NCBI GenBank assembly: GCA_035556735.1
Contig: DATMFF010000003.1
Location: 62,001 to 126,000 of the forward strand
DNA length: 64,000 nucleotides
Reading direction: 5' to 3'
From: CANJBX01 sp035556735
GTDB taxonomy: Bacteria; Pseudomonadota; Alphaproteobacteria; Rhizobiales; Xanthobacteraceae
The translations under genes and the position numbers were made by a program. Positions 35,491 through 44,817 of this stretch are shown here, in pieces (position 1 is the stretch's first letter; every line of letters begins with the position of its first letter). A model generated the notes under the pieces. That model worked only from the letters and a program-made list of their open reading frames with translations. It made no database searches and had not been told where the DNA came from.

Positions 35491-36267
35491 ATGAAGGCGT
35501 CCGACATCTTCAGTCTCGCCGGGCGCGTGGCGCTGGTGACCGGCGCGTCCAGCGGACTGGGCGCGCGCTTCGCGCAGGTGCTGGCGGCGAACGGCGCCGC
35601 CGTCGCGATGCTGGCGCGGCGCAGGGAGCGCCTCGACGACCTGCAGCGCACGATCGCCGGCGCGGGCGGCCGCGCGGTCGCGATCGAGGCCGACGTCACC
35701 GACCGCGCCGCCATGGCGCGCGCCTTCGATCAGGCCGAGCAGGCCTTCGGCACGGTGACGATCCTCGTCAACAACGCCGGCATCGCGCATTCGACGCGCG
35801 CGCTCGACTTGACCGAGGCCGAGTACCGCCGCGTGCTCGACACCAATCTCGATTCCGTGTTCTTCACGGCGCAGGAGGCCGCGCGCCGCATGATCGCCGC
35901 CAATGCGCGCGGCGCGATCGTCAACATCGCCTCCGTGCTCGGGCTCGACGTCGCGAAGGGCACGGCGGCCTATGCCATCGCCAAGGCCGGCGTCATCCAG
36001 ATGACACGGGCGCTGGCGCTCGAGCTCGCGTTCAAGGGCGTGCGCGTCAACGCCATCGCGCCCGGCTGGTTCGTGACCGAGATCAACCGCGACTACCTCA
36101 CCAGCGAGGCGGGCGGAAAGCTCACGCGCGACATTCCGATGGGACGCTTCGGCAAGGACGGCGACCTCGACGGCCCGCTGCTGCTGCTTGCCTCCGACGC
36201 CGGCGCCTATGTCACCGGCGCGACCCTCGTGGTCGACGGCGGGCAGGTGGTTGCGATCAAAGGCTAG
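35491..36267 (+). CDS. Short-chain dehydrogenase/reductase (SDR)
   Basis: 258 aa classical SDR. The cofactor motif TGASSGLG is at 17-24, NNAG at 94-97, and the catalytic triad S148, Y161, K165. The R-R-R stretch after beta-2 (LARRRERLDD) would favour NADP(H). It follows the TRAP genes with a 3-bp gap, so the substrate may be what the TRAP system brings in. FabG-like reductase activity cannot be excluded. Confidence 0.92.
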   Translation: MKASDIFSLAGRVALVTGASSGLGARFAQVLAANGAAVAMLARRRERLDDLQRTIAGAGGRAVAIEADVTDRAAMARAFDQAEQAFGTVTILVNNAGIAHSTRALDLTEAEYRRVLDTNLDSVFFTAQEAARRMIAANARGAIVNIASVLGLDVAKGTAAYAIAKAGVIQMTRALALELAFKGVRVNAIAPGWFVTEINRDYLTSEAGGKLTRDIPMGRFGKDGDLDGPLLLLASDAGAYVTGATLVVDGGQVVAIKG

Positions 36268-36285
36268 CGGCCGCCTGCGGAAAGA

Positions 36286-36744
36286 TTAACCGTCGACCAG
36301 TGTCGCCAGCGCCGGCGCTTCGCCGGCGGACCTGCGCCGCTGCCACAGATTCTGTCCGAGCACCCCGAGCGCCATCGCGGCGACGAAGACGAGCACGCGC
36401 GGCGAGGCCGTCGCCAGGTTCTCCAGCGCGGGACCGGGGCAGAGCCCGACCATGCCCCAGCCGGCGCCGAACAGCACCGCCCCCACCGCCAGCGGACGGT
36501 CGATGCGCGTCGCGGTCGGCCAGAAGCTCTGCGTACCGCACAGCGGCTGGCCGCGCCGGCGCGCCAGCGCGAATCCGACGCACGACACGGCGAGCGCCGC
36601 CGCCATCACGACGGCAAGACTTGGATCCCAGGCGCCGAACACGTCGAGGAAGCCGAGAACCTTGGCGGGCTGCGTCATGCCGGAGATCAGCAGTCCGAAG
36701 CCGAAGACGAGGCCGCAGCCGAAGGCGATGAGGGTGCGCATCAT
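36286..36744 (-). CDS. YeeE/YedE-family half transporter, C-terminal-type subunit
   Basis: 152 aa with four helices. It carries SGMTQPAKVLGFLDVFGAWDPSLAVVM, the DUF6691 hallmark, and GWGMVGLCPGPALENLA with the conserved Cys. Paired half proteins of this type form a sulfur-compound (thiosulfate-like) transporter related to YeeE. Start is one of two tandem ATGs (36744 or 36741). It lies 4 bp after the other half, on the same strand. Confidence 0.87.
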   Translation of the reverse strand: MMRTLIAFGCGLVFGFGLLISGMTQPAKVLGFLDVFGAWDPSLAVVMAAALAVSCVGFALARRRGQPLCGTQSFWPTATRIDRPLAVGAVLFGAGWGMVGLCPGPALENLATASPRVLVFVAAMALGVLGQNLWQRRRSAGEAPALATLVDG

Positions 36745-36748
36745 GAGG

Positions 36749-37171
36749 CTAACCCGCGACTATGTGGCGGCTGACGAAGACGACGGCCGCCGCCGTCGCC
36801 ATGAAGATCAGCGTCGCCGTGATCGAGCGTGGCGACACGCGCGCGATGCCGCAGATGCCGTGCCCCGAGGTGCAGCCGCCGCCGAGCCGCGTGCCGACCC
36901 CGACGAGCAGGCCGGCGACTGCAATGGCGGCCCAGTTGTCGGGCATCTGCGGCGTGGGCACGTGCATGCCGGCGAGGCCCGCGAGCAGCGGCGCGGCGAT
37001 CAGGCCGGCGATGAAGGCGATGCGCCAGTCGCGCTCGCTGCCGCCGATCAGGCTCTCGCCGAAGATCCCGCTGATGCCGGCGATGCGGCCGATCAGCAGC
37101 ATGAGCAGCGCCGAGGCGAGCCCGATGAGCGCGCCGCCGATCGCCGCGGAGAGGGGGGTGAAATCGGCCAT
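36749..37171 (-). CDS. YeeE/YedE-family half transporter, N-terminal-type subunit
   Basis: 140 aa with four helices. The family Cys motif is GVGTRLGGGCTSGHGICGIAR; the preceding GGALIGLASALLMLLIGRIAGISGI is the first hydrophobic pair. AGGAG stands about eight bases before ATG 37171, so I prefer it to the start 15 codons earlier. No rhodanese, persulfide dioxygenase or ArsR-type regulator is adjacent, although these often accompany the pair. Confidence 0.87.
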   Translation of the reverse strand: MADFTPLSAAIGGALIGLASALLMLLIGRIAGISGIFGESLIGGSERDWRIAFIAGLIAAPLLAGLAGMHVPTPQMPDNWAAIAVAGLLVGVGTRLGGGCTSGHGICGIARVSPRSITATLIFMATAAAVVFVSRHIVAG

Positions 37172-37338
37172 GCGCCGAGTCTCCTGTTTGTCCATGCAAC
37201 TTGTTGAATGTGTCATCGCTTATGCGCGCCGCCCGCGCAAGGGCCTCCGCGCGGTCTGCCAGCGGTGCTTTCGCGCACGAACTGAATTACCTTGAACCTT
37301 GCGCCGACGACGATGTGCCCACCGCGAGGATGGCAGCC

Positions 37339-38550
37339 ATGGATTTTACGCTTCCCCCCGAGATCGAGGCCGTGCGCCTGCGCACGCGCGCGTTCGTGGA
37401 GCAGAACGTGCTGCCGCTCGAGGCCGATCCGGCGAACTTCTCCGAACACGAGAACATCCCGCTCGACCGCCTGCGCCCCGTGCAGGAGAAGGCGAAAGCC
37501 GCCGGGCTGTGGGCGCCGCAGTCGCCCAGGGAGTTCGGCGGCATGCAGCTTCCCATCGTCGGATGGGCGGCGATGTACGAGGAGGCCGCGCGCTCGCTGT
37601 TCGGGCCGCTCGCCTTCAATTGCATGGCGCCGGACGACGGCAACATGAACCTGCTGGCGCGGGTCGGCACGCCCGCGCAGAAGGAGAAGTGGCTGCGCCC
37701 GATCGTCGAAGGCCGCGTGCGCTCGTCGTTCGCGATGACCGAGCCCGCGCCGGGCGGCGGCTCGGACCCCTCGATGATCCGCACGCGCGCCGAGCATCGC
37801 AACGGCAAGTGGGTCATCACCGGCCGCAAGTGGTTCATCACCGGCGCGGCGGAAGCCTCGCACTTCATCCTGGTCGCGAAGACCTCGGACGATCCGCGCC
37901 GCGGACTCACCGCCTTCCTTTTCCACAAGGACCAGCCGGGCTGGCGCATCGAGCGCCGCATCGAGATCATGGGGCCGGAGGAGCACGGCGGTCACTGCGA
38001 ACTGAGCTTCGACGGGCTCGAGGTCGCCGACGAGGACGTGCTGATGCAGCCCGGCGACGGGCTCAAGGCCACGCAGATCCGGCTCGGGCCCGCGCGCCTG
38101 ACCCACTGCATGCGCTGGCTCGGCTGGTCGAAGCGCTGCCTGGAGATCGCGCAGGCCTATGTCTCCGAGCGCACCGGGTTCGGCGTGCGTCTCGCCGACC
38201 GCGAGAGCGTGCAGATGAAGCTCGGCGACGTCGCGCATCAGATCGCGATCGGCCGTCTGCTGGTGATGCACGCCGCCTGGAAGCTCGACCAGGGCGATCG
38301 CGCGCGCAAGGAGATCTCCATGGCCAAGGTGCATTGCGCAGACACGCTGCACAACGCGGCCGACGTCGGCATCCAGCTCAACGGTGCGCGCGGCTATTCG
38401 AAGGACACGATCCTGGAATGGATCTACCGCGCCGCGCGCGCGGCGCGACTGGTCGACGGGGCGTCGGAGGTGCATCAGATGGTGCTGGCGCGATTCCTGC
38501 GCGAGGAGGGCCGCGACTTTTGGAGCTGGAGTGCGGGAAACCGCGTCTGA
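37339..38550 (+). CDS. Acyl-CoA dehydrogenase
   Basis: 403 aa FAD enzyme. The signatures are FAMTEPAPGGGSDPSMIRTRAEH (FAD/substrate loop), KWFITGAAEASHFILVAKT, and the C-terminal GARGYSKDTILEWIYRAARAARLVDGASEVHQ. It introduces an alpha-beta double bond into an acyl-CoA and passes electrons to ETF. ATG 37339 has GAGG nine bases upstream. It stands before the indolepyruvate:ferredoxin oxidoreductase and acyl-CoA ligase, so it may act on the CoA ester made there. The closest eukaryotic style is ACAD10/11-like. Confidence 0.9.
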   Translation: MDFTLPPEIEAVRLRTRAFVEQNVLPLEADPANFSEHENIPLDRLRPVQEKAKAAGLWAPQSPREFGGMQLPIVGWAAMYEEAARSLFGPLAFNCMAPDDGNMNLLARVGTPAQKEKWLRPIVEGRVRSSFAMTEPAPGGGSDPSMIRTRAEHRNGKWVITGRKWFITGAAEASHFILVAKTSDDPRRGLTAFLFHKDQPGWRIERRIEIMGPEEHGGHCELSFDGLEVADEDVLMQPGDGLKATQIRLGPARLTHCMRWLGWSKRCLEIAQAYVSERTGFGVRLADRESVQMKLGDVAHQIAIGRLLVMHAAWKLDQGDRARKEISMAKVHCADTLHNAADVGIQLNGARGYSKDTILEWIYRAARAARLVDGASEVHQMVLARFLREEGRDFWSWSAGNRV

Positions 38551-38761
38551 GGGGTCACGGGTGGGCGGCTCCCGCAATCGTGATGCCGCGTTGCGCCAAA
38601 TTTCGTGCCGCGCGCGGCAGGCGGCAATTTCGTTTCCCCGGTCGCAGGCATGCCGCAACGGCGGTTCTCCCGCGTGCAACGACCGCCTTCCGGCGGCTCC
38701 GAACCGCAGCTATAAGCATTATATGTGAGGTCACACGCCTCGGCCGCGGAGAAATACGGCA

Positions 38762-41700
38762 ATGTCGCTGCCCAACGTCCTGAGGGACGTCACGCTCGCG
38801 GACAAGTACGACCTCGCGCAGGCGCGCGTCTTCGTCACCGGCTATCAGGCGCTGGTGCGCATGTGCCTGATGCAGAAGGAGCGCGACCGGCGCGCCGGCC
38901 TCAACACGGCGGGATACGTCACGGGGTACCGCGGCTCCCCGCTCGGCGGGCTCGACCATCAGTTCCAGCGCGCCGAAAGCATCCTCAAGCCCAACGACAT
39001 CGTGTTCCACCCGGGCCTCAACGAGGACCTCGCGGCCACCGCGCTGTGGGGCTCGCAGCAGGCCGAGTTGCGCGGCGAGGGCAGATACGACGGCGTGTTC
39101 GGCATCTGGTACGGCAAGGGTCCTGGCGTGGACCGTTCCGGCGACGTGCTGCGGCACGCCAATTTCGCCGGCACCTCGCCCCACGGCGGCGTGCTCGCGC
39201 TGATGGGCGACGATCACACCGCCGAATCATCCACCACGGCGCACCAGTCCGAATTCAATTTCGTCGACGTGATGATCCCGATCCTCAACCCCGCCGGGGT
39301 GCAGGAGATCATCGACTACGGCATCTACGGCTGGGCCATGTCGCGCTTCTGCGGCACCTGGGTCGGCCTCAAGTGCATGCACGAGACGGTCGAATCCACC
39401 GCCGTCATCGAGGGCCACCCCGAGCGCATCGAGATCGTGCGGCCGACCGACTTCGTCATGCCGGAGGGCGGGCTCAACATCCGCCTGCAGGACACCATCC
39501 TGGGCATGGAGGCGCGCCTGCACGACTACAAGCGCGACGCCATGCTCGCCTTCGTGCGCGCCAACAAGCTCAACCGCGTGATCACCAGCGGCGGCCGCAA
39601 CCCGAAGATCGGCGTGATCACCACCGGCAAGGCCTACCTCGACGTGCGCCAGGCGCTCGACGAACTCGGCATCGACGAGGTCAAGGCCAACGATCTCGGC
39701 CTGCGCATCCACAAGATCGCCTGCCCGTGGCCGATCAGCCGTCAGGAGCTGATGGAGTTCGCGCGCGGGCTCGAGCTGATCATCGTCGTGGAGGAGAAGC
39801 GCTCCCTGATCGAGGTGCAGGTGCGCGAGGAGCTCTACGGCACCGCCAACCAGCCCGTCTGCATCGGCAAGAAGGACGAGCAGGGCAACTGGCTGTTTCC
39901 GGTCAAGGGCGCGCTTGATCCGAACGAGGTCGCGATCTGCATCGGCGAGCGGCTGCTCAAGTACGTCGGCAACTCCGATCTCGCCGCGCGCGTCGCGCAG
40001 CTCAAGGAGGCGCAGCGCGTTCTCTCCGAGACGCTGGACGTCGCCATCCGCTCGCCCTATTTCTGCTCGGGCTGCCCGCACAATACATCGACCGTCGTGC
40101 CCGACGGCATGCGCGCCTACGCCGGCATCGGCTGCCATTTCATGGTGCAGTGGATGGACCGCTCGACCCTCGGCTTCACGCAGATGGGCGGCGAGGGCGC
40201 CAACTGGATCGGCGAGGCGCCGTTCTCGAACCGCAAGCACGTGTTCCAGAACCTCGGCGACGGCACCTACAATCACTCCGGCTACATGGCGATCCGCGCG
40301 GCGATCGCGGCCGGCACCAACATCACCTACAAGATCCTGTTCAACGACGCGGTCGCCATGACCGGCGGCCAGAAGAACGACGGCGGCCTGACGGTGCCGC
40401 AGATCGCGCGGCAGGTCGAGGCGGAAGGCGCCAAGCGCGTCGTCGTCGTCACCGACGAGCCGTGGAAATATCCCGCCGGCACCGAGTGGCCCAAGGGCCT
40501 CACGGTCCATCCGCGCGAGGAACTCGATGCCGTGCAGCGCGAGCTTGCCGGCATCGAAGGCTGCACCGTCCTGATCTACGACCAGACCTGCGCCGCCGAG
40601 AAGCGCCGCCGCCGCAAGCGCGGCCAGTTCCCCGACCCGGCAAAGCGCGTCATCATCAACGAACTGGTGTGCGAAGGCTGCGGCGACTGCGGCGTGAAGT
40701 CGAACTGCGTGTCAGTGCAGCCGCTCGAGACCGAGTTCGGGCGCAAGCGCACCATCGACCAGTCGAGCTGCAACAAGGACTTCTCCTGCGTCAACGGCTT
40801 CTGCCCCTCGTTCGTGACGGTGGAAGGCGCGCAGCTTCGCAAACCAAAGGCCGCGACGCCGGCCGATGTTCCGCCTGCTCCGCCGCCGGCGTTCCCCGCC
40901 GTCGATCACACCTTCAACATCATCGTGACCGGCGTCGGCGGCACCGGCATCGTGACCGTCGGCGCCATCATCGGCATGGCGGCGCACCTGGAGAACAAGG
41001 GCGTCGGCGTGCTCGACATGGCGGGCCTCGCCCAGAAGGGCGGCGCGGTGCAGAGCCATATCCGCATCGCCAACAGTCCCGACGACATCCACGCCATCCG
41101 CGTGGCGGCGCGGCGCGCCGACCTCGTGCTCGGCGGCGACATCGTCGTGGCCGGCAACAAGAAGGTGCTGGCGGCGGTCAAACCCGGTGTCACCCGCATG
41201 GTGATCAACACCGCGGAGACGCTGCCCGGCGAATTCACCCGCAATACCGAGTTCTCGCTGCCGACCGAACGGCTCAAGCGCGCCATCACGGGCGCGGCCG
41301 GAGGCGGGCAGAGCCATTTCATCGACGCCTCGCGCATCGCCAACGCGCTGCTCGGCCAGTCGATGGGCGCAAACATGTTCCTGCTCGGCTACGCCTACCA
41401 GATCGGCGCGCTGCCCCTGTCCGCGGAGGCGATCGAGCGGGCGCTCGAACTCAATGGCGAAGCGGTGGCGATGAACGTCGCGGCGTTCCGCTGGGGCCGC
41501 CGCGCCGCGGTCGATCGCGCGGCCGTGGAAGCGGCCGTCGGCGCCGCTCCCGAGACCGACATCCCCTCGCGCAAGCTGTCGCAAGGCTTCGATGAGGTCG
41601 TCGCGCGTCGCGTGGCGTTCCTGACCGACTACCAGGACGCCGCCTATGCCGAGCGCTATCGCGCGCTGGTCGAACGGACGAGGGCCGTCGAGGCGGCGAA

Positions 41701-42250
41701 GACGCCGGGCAAGTGCGGCCTCGCCGACGCCGTCGCGCGCTATCTGTTCAAGCTGATGGCCTACAAGGACGAGTACGAGGTCGCGCGCCTCTATTCGAGC
41801 GAGCATTTCCGCAATCAGGTCGCGAACGAGCTTTCCGGCGAGAACCTGCGGTTCAACGTGCATCTCGCGCCGCCGCTCTTGGCGCGGCGCGATCCGCGCA
41901 CGGGCGAGCCGCGCAAGACGACGTTCGGCCCGTGGATCTTCGGCGCGTTCCGGCTGCTCGCGCGGATGAAGGTCCTGCGCGGAACCGCATTCGATCCGTT
42001 CGGGCGCAGCGAAGAACGCAAGACCGAGCGCCGGCTGGTGAGGGATTACGAGGCGCTGCTCGACGAACTCATCGCGAAGCTGACGCCGGAGAACCATGCT
42101 CTCGCCGTGGGCCTTGCCGCCATTCCCGAGAAGATCCGCGGCTTCGGGCATGTGAAGCTGCGCAACCTGACGGCGGCGAAGGCCGAGGAAGCGGCCCTGC
42201 TGGAACAGTTCCGCAGTCATCCCGCGCCGCTGCTCAAGGCGGCGGAGTAG
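38762..42250 (+). CDS. Fused indolepyruvate:ferredoxin oxidoreductase (alpha-beta fusion)
   Basis: 1162 aa. It converts aryl- or branched 2-oxoacids to acyl-CoA with ferredoxin as acceptor. N-terminal pyruvate-ferredoxin-type domain (GYVTGYRGSPLGGLD), a ThDP domain with YFCSGCPHNTST and NLGDGTYNHSGYMAIRAA, a 4Fe-4S site CEGCGDCGVKSNC with further cysteines CNKDFSCVNGFC, then a gamma domain beginning GVGGTGIVTVGAIIG. GGAGA precedes ATG 38762. This long single-chain form is usual in proteobacteria. With the flanking ligase and ABC importer it suggests catabolism of aromatic or branched amino acids. Confidence 0.93.
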   Translation: MSLPNVLRDVTLADKYDLAQARVFVTGYQALVRMCLMQKERDRRAGLNTAGYVTGYRGSPLGGLDHQFQRAESILKPNDIVFHPGLNEDLAATALWGSQQAELRGEGRYDGVFGIWYGKGPGVDRSGDVLRHANFAGTSPHGGVLALMGDDHTAESSTTAHQSEFNFVDVMIPILNPAGVQEIIDYGIYGWAMSRFCGTWVGLKCMHETVESTAVIEGHPERIEIVRPTDFVMPEGGLNIRLQDTILGMEARLHDYKRDAMLAFVRANKLNRVITSGGRNPKIGVITTGKAYLDVRQALDELGIDEVKANDLGLRIHKIACPWPISRQELMEFARGLELIIVVEEKRSLIEVQVREELYGTANQPVCIGKKDEQGNWLFPVKGALDPNEVAICIGERLLKYVGNSDLAARVAQLKEAQRVLSETLDVAIRSPYFCSGCPHNTSTVVPDGMRAYAGIGCHFMVQWMDRSTLGFTQMGGEGANWIGEAPFSNRKHVFQNLGDGTYNHSGYMAIRAAIAAGTNITYKILFNDAVAMTGGQKNDGGLTVPQIARQVEAEGAKRVVVVTDEPWKYPAGTEWPKGLTVHPREELDAVQRELAGIEGCTVLIYDQTCAAEKRRRRKRGQFPDPAKRVIINELVCEGCGDCGVKSNCVSVQPLETEFGRKRTIDQSSCNKDFSCVNGFCPSFVTVEGAQLRKPKAATPADVPPAPPPAFPAVDHTFNIIVTGVGGTGIVTVGAIIGMAAHLENKGVGVLDMAGLAQKGGAVQSHIRIANSPDDIHAIRVAARRADLVLGGDIVVAGNKKVLAAVKPGVTRMVINTAETLPGEFTRNTEFSLPTERLKRAITGAAGGGQSHFIDASRIANALLGQSMGANMFLLGYAYQIGALPLSAEAIERALELNGEAVAMNVAAFRWGRRAAVDRAAVEAAVGAAPETDIPSRKLSQGFDEVVARRVAFLTDYQDAAYAERYRALVERTRAVEAAKTPGKCGLADAVARYLFKLMAYKDEYEVARLYSSEHFRNQVANELSGENLRFNVHLAPPLLARRDPRTGEPRKTTFGPWIFGAFRLLARMKVLRGTAFDPFGRSEERKTERRLVRDYEALLDELIAKLTPENHALAVGLAAIPEKIRGFGHVKLRNLTAAKAEEAALLEQFRSHPAPLLKAAE

Positions 42251-42436
42251 CGCGCCCGCTCGCCGGCGCACGGTGCCGCAGCGGACAACGCCATCTGCGA
42301 CGATTTATTGAGACGGGCCTCACTTGACCGGAGGCGGGGCCGTGTCTTCAAATCGCATGGCCCACCGCAAAACACCTGAACAAAGCGTGGGTTCACCTGT
42401 CGCCGGCAGTGCTCCTGCCGGCCGAGGAGGAGGCGG

Positions 42437-44443
42437 ATGCAGCCGGCCGCGCGCGCGGAGACGACCGCCATGATGCAGGTGCCGCCCGGGTCACCGGATA
42501 CGTTTCCCAAGCTTCTCCTCCACAACGCCGACGCGCTGCACGACCGCCCGGCCATCCGGCACAAGGACCTCGGCATCTGGCAGACCTGGACCTGGGGCGA
42601 GGTGCTTGAGGAGGTCCGCGCCTTCTCGGCCGGGCTCGCGCAGCTCGGTCTCAAGCGCGACGACAAGGTCGCCGTCATCGGGGCCAACCGCCCGCGGCTG
42701 TACTGGTCGATGTGCGCGGCGCAGGCGCTCGGCGCCGTGCCGGTGCCGATCTACGCCGACTCCGTCGCCGAAGAGATGGCCTACGTGCTCGAGCACGCCG
42801 AGGTGACGGTCGCCGTGGTCGAGGACCAGGAGCAGGTCGACAAGGTGCTCTCGATCTCCGACCGCCTGCCGAAGCTCACCTACGTGATCTACGACGAGCC
42901 GCGCGGCATGCGCGACTACGACCACGCGCGCCTCAAATGGTTCGCCGACGTGCAGGCCGCCGGCCGCAAGCAGCTTGCCGGGGATCCGCAGGCCGGCACG
43001 CGCTGGCTGGCGTCGGTGGAGCAGGGGAAGGGCTCGGACCTTTCGGTGATCCTCTACACCTCCGGCACCACCGGCCGTCCCAAGGGCGTGATGCTGTCGT
43101 TCAGCAACCTCATCGTCTCGGTGCACAACGGCAACGCCTTCGATCACATCGGCAAAGGCGAGGAAGTGATCGCCTATCTGCCGCTCGCCTGGGTCGGCGA
43201 CCACGTGTTCTCTTACGCGCAGTCCTACGCCGCGGGCTATTGCGTGAACTGCCCCGAGACCGGCGAAACGGTGGTGGCCGACCGTCGCGAGATCGGCACG
43301 ACCTATGCGTTCGCGCCGCCGCGCGTCTATGAAAACCTCATCACGCTGACCATGGTGCGGATGGAGGACGCGGGTCGCATGAAGCGCGCGATGTTTCACT
43401 ATTTCATCGGCGTGGCGCGGCGCTGGGGCGAGAAGATCCTCAACAGGGAGCCGGTGCCGCTGCACGCGCGGCTGCTCTATGCGATCGGGAACGTGCTGGT
43501 CTACGGGCCCTTGAAGAACCGCTACGGGCTCTCGTGCATCCGCGTCGGCTATACCGCGGGCGAGGCGATCGGCCCGGAGATCTTCCGTTTCTATCGCGCG
43601 CTCGGCATCAATCTCAAGCAGCTCTACGGCCAGACCGAGGCATCGGTCTACATCACGGCGCAGCCGGACGGGGAGATCTTCGCCGACACCGTCGGCAAGC
43701 CGAATTACGGCGTCGAGGTGAAGATCGCGGAAACCGGCGAGGTGCTGTTCCGCTCGCCCGGCGTGTTCGTCGGCTACTACAAGGATCCCGACCGCACCGC
43801 CGAAACCAAGACGCCCGACGGCTGGGTGCGCACCGGGGATGCCGGCTTCTTCGACGAGGCGAGCGGCCACCTCAAGATCATCGACCGCGCCAAGGACGTC
43901 GGCCGCCTGGCCGACGGCTCGCTGTTCGCGCCGAAATACATCGAGAACAAGCTCAAGTTCTATCCCAACATCAAGGAGGCGGTGGCGATCGGCGACGGGC
44001 GCGGTTTCGTCTCCGTCATGCTCAACATCGATCTCACCGCGGTCGGGAGCTGGGCCGAGCGCAACAACATCGTCTATGGCACATACCAGGAGCTGGCCGC
44101 GCATCCGCTCGTCTACGACATGCTGGCGGAGCACGTCGCCGAGGTGAACCGCTCGCTGGCGCAGGAGAAGGCCATGGCGGGCGCGCAGATCCGCCGCTTC
44201 CTGGTGCTGCCGAAGGAGCTCGACGCCGACGACGGCGAGCTCACCCGCACCATGAAGGTGCGGAGGGGCTTCATCGCCGAGCGCTACGCGGCGCTGCTGG
44301 CCGCGCTCTACGACGGCTCAAGGGACGCGACGATCTCGATCGACATGACCTTCGAGGATGGCCGCAAGGGGATGGTCACGGCGAAGGTCGCGATCCGCGA
44401 CATGCCCACGCCGGGCGGGGCGGCGCTGGGGAAGGCCGCATGA
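42437..44443 (+). CDS. AMP-forming acyl-CoA ligase (long-chain/aryl type)
   Basis: 668 aa. The P-loop is ILYTSGTTGRPKGVML, the adenylate motif YGQTEAS, the GWVRTGDAGFFDE motif, and the C-terminal hinge HLKIIDRAKDV. GGAGGAGG sits close before ATG 42437. It activates a carboxylic acid as its CoA thioester. It heads the ABC-importer gene block; such ligases commonly occur in Liv-type importer clusters for aromatic or dicarboxylic acids. Its stop TGA is part of an ATGA that once probably overlapped the next gene's start (see the repeat at 44424-44817). Confidence 0.9.
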   Translation: MQPAARAETTAMMQVPPGSPDTFPKLLLHNADALHDRPAIRHKDLGIWQTWTWGEVLEEVRAFSAGLAQLGLKRDDKVAVIGANRPRLYWSMCAAQALGAVPVPIYADSVAEEMAYVLEHAEVTVAVVEDQEQVDKVLSISDRLPKLTYVIYDEPRGMRDYDHARLKWFADVQAAGRKQLAGDPQAGTRWLASVEQGKGSDLSVILYTSGTTGRPKGVMLSFSNLIVSVHNGNAFDHIGKGEEVIAYLPLAWVGDHVFSYAQSYAAGYCVNCPETGETVVADRREIGTTYAFAPPRVYENLITLTMVRMEDAGRMKRAMFHYFIGVARRWGEKILNREPVPLHARLLYAIGNVLVYGPLKNRYGLSCIRVGYTAGEAIGPEIFRFYRALGINLKQLYGQTEASVYITAQPDGEIFADTVGKPNYGVEVKIAETGEVLFRSPGVFVGYYKDPDRTAETKTPDGWVRTGDAGFFDEASGHLKIIDRAKDVGRLADGSLFAPKYIENKLKFYPNIKEAVAIGDGRGFVSVMLNIDLTAVGSWAERNNIVYGTYQELAAHPLVYDMLAEHVAEVNRSLAQEKAMAGAQIRRFLVLPKELDADDGELTRTMKVRRGFIAERYAALLAALYDGSRDATISIDMTFEDGRKGMVTAKVAIRDMPTPGGAALGKAA

Positions 44444-44817
44444 GGGCGCCACAAGTCGTCGTCTACCTCGTCCCTCAGGGGAGTGTGACTGCACATGGCG
44501 TCTTGCCACGAGCTGTTAGCGCCCCTCACCCGGCATGCTGCGCATGCCGACCTCTCCCCAGCGGGGAGAGGTGGGGGCCGTGCCGTGCTGCGCGCTGGGT
44601 GTTCGGCCGCGTTTGCTCCCGCAATCTCGTCCACCGATGGTATGCACAGCGTCACCACTTGTTCACCTCTCCCCACCGGGGAGAGGTCGGATTGCGCGTT
44701 TTGCGCGCAATCCGGGTGAGGGGGGGCAGAACTCCCCTTCAAGATCAAGCCGTGCCGCTATCTTGCAAGACCGACATCCAATCGCTCCGTTCGCTGGGGA
44801 AGGCCGCATGAGGGCGC
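44424..44817. repeat. 26-bp direct repeat flanking a 342-bp insert at the ligase/livG junction
   Basis: The identical 26 bp CGCTGGGGAAGGCCGC-ATGA-GGGCGC (written in parts) occur at 44424-44449 and 44792-44817. Copy 1 holds the ligase stop, copy 2 the start of the ATPase gene, and each contains the ATGA. Removing one copy and the insert would restore a 4-bp ATGA overlap. From the ATG in copy 1 (44440) an open frame of 123 codons crosses the insert and stops at the TGA in copy 2 (44809-44811). This has the form of an insertion with target duplication or a recombination product. Confidence 0.88.
44521..44730. repeat. Inverted pair of palindromic repeats inside the insert
   Basis: The left copy (about 44521-44572) reads CCCCTCACCCGG, a small GCATGC palindrome, then CCGACCTCTCCCC and GGGGAGAGGT. 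The right copy (about 44665-44730) is the same arrangement inverted, with a GCGCAAAACGCGC centre. Units with CCTCTCCCC/GGGGAGAGG arms are widespread REP-like elements. They explain most of the 342-bp insert; the flanks (44450-44520 and 44731-44791) have no recognisable content. Confidence 0.8.

Noticed and set aside
33883..35790. 635-codon minus-strand frame across the TRAP genes
   Set aside because: Antisense to DctM and SDR, with compositional bias and no domain.
38762..42250. Long oxidoreductase considered as a novel gene fusion
   Set aside because: Single-chain indolepyruvate:ferredoxin oxidoreductases of this length are common in proteobacteria.
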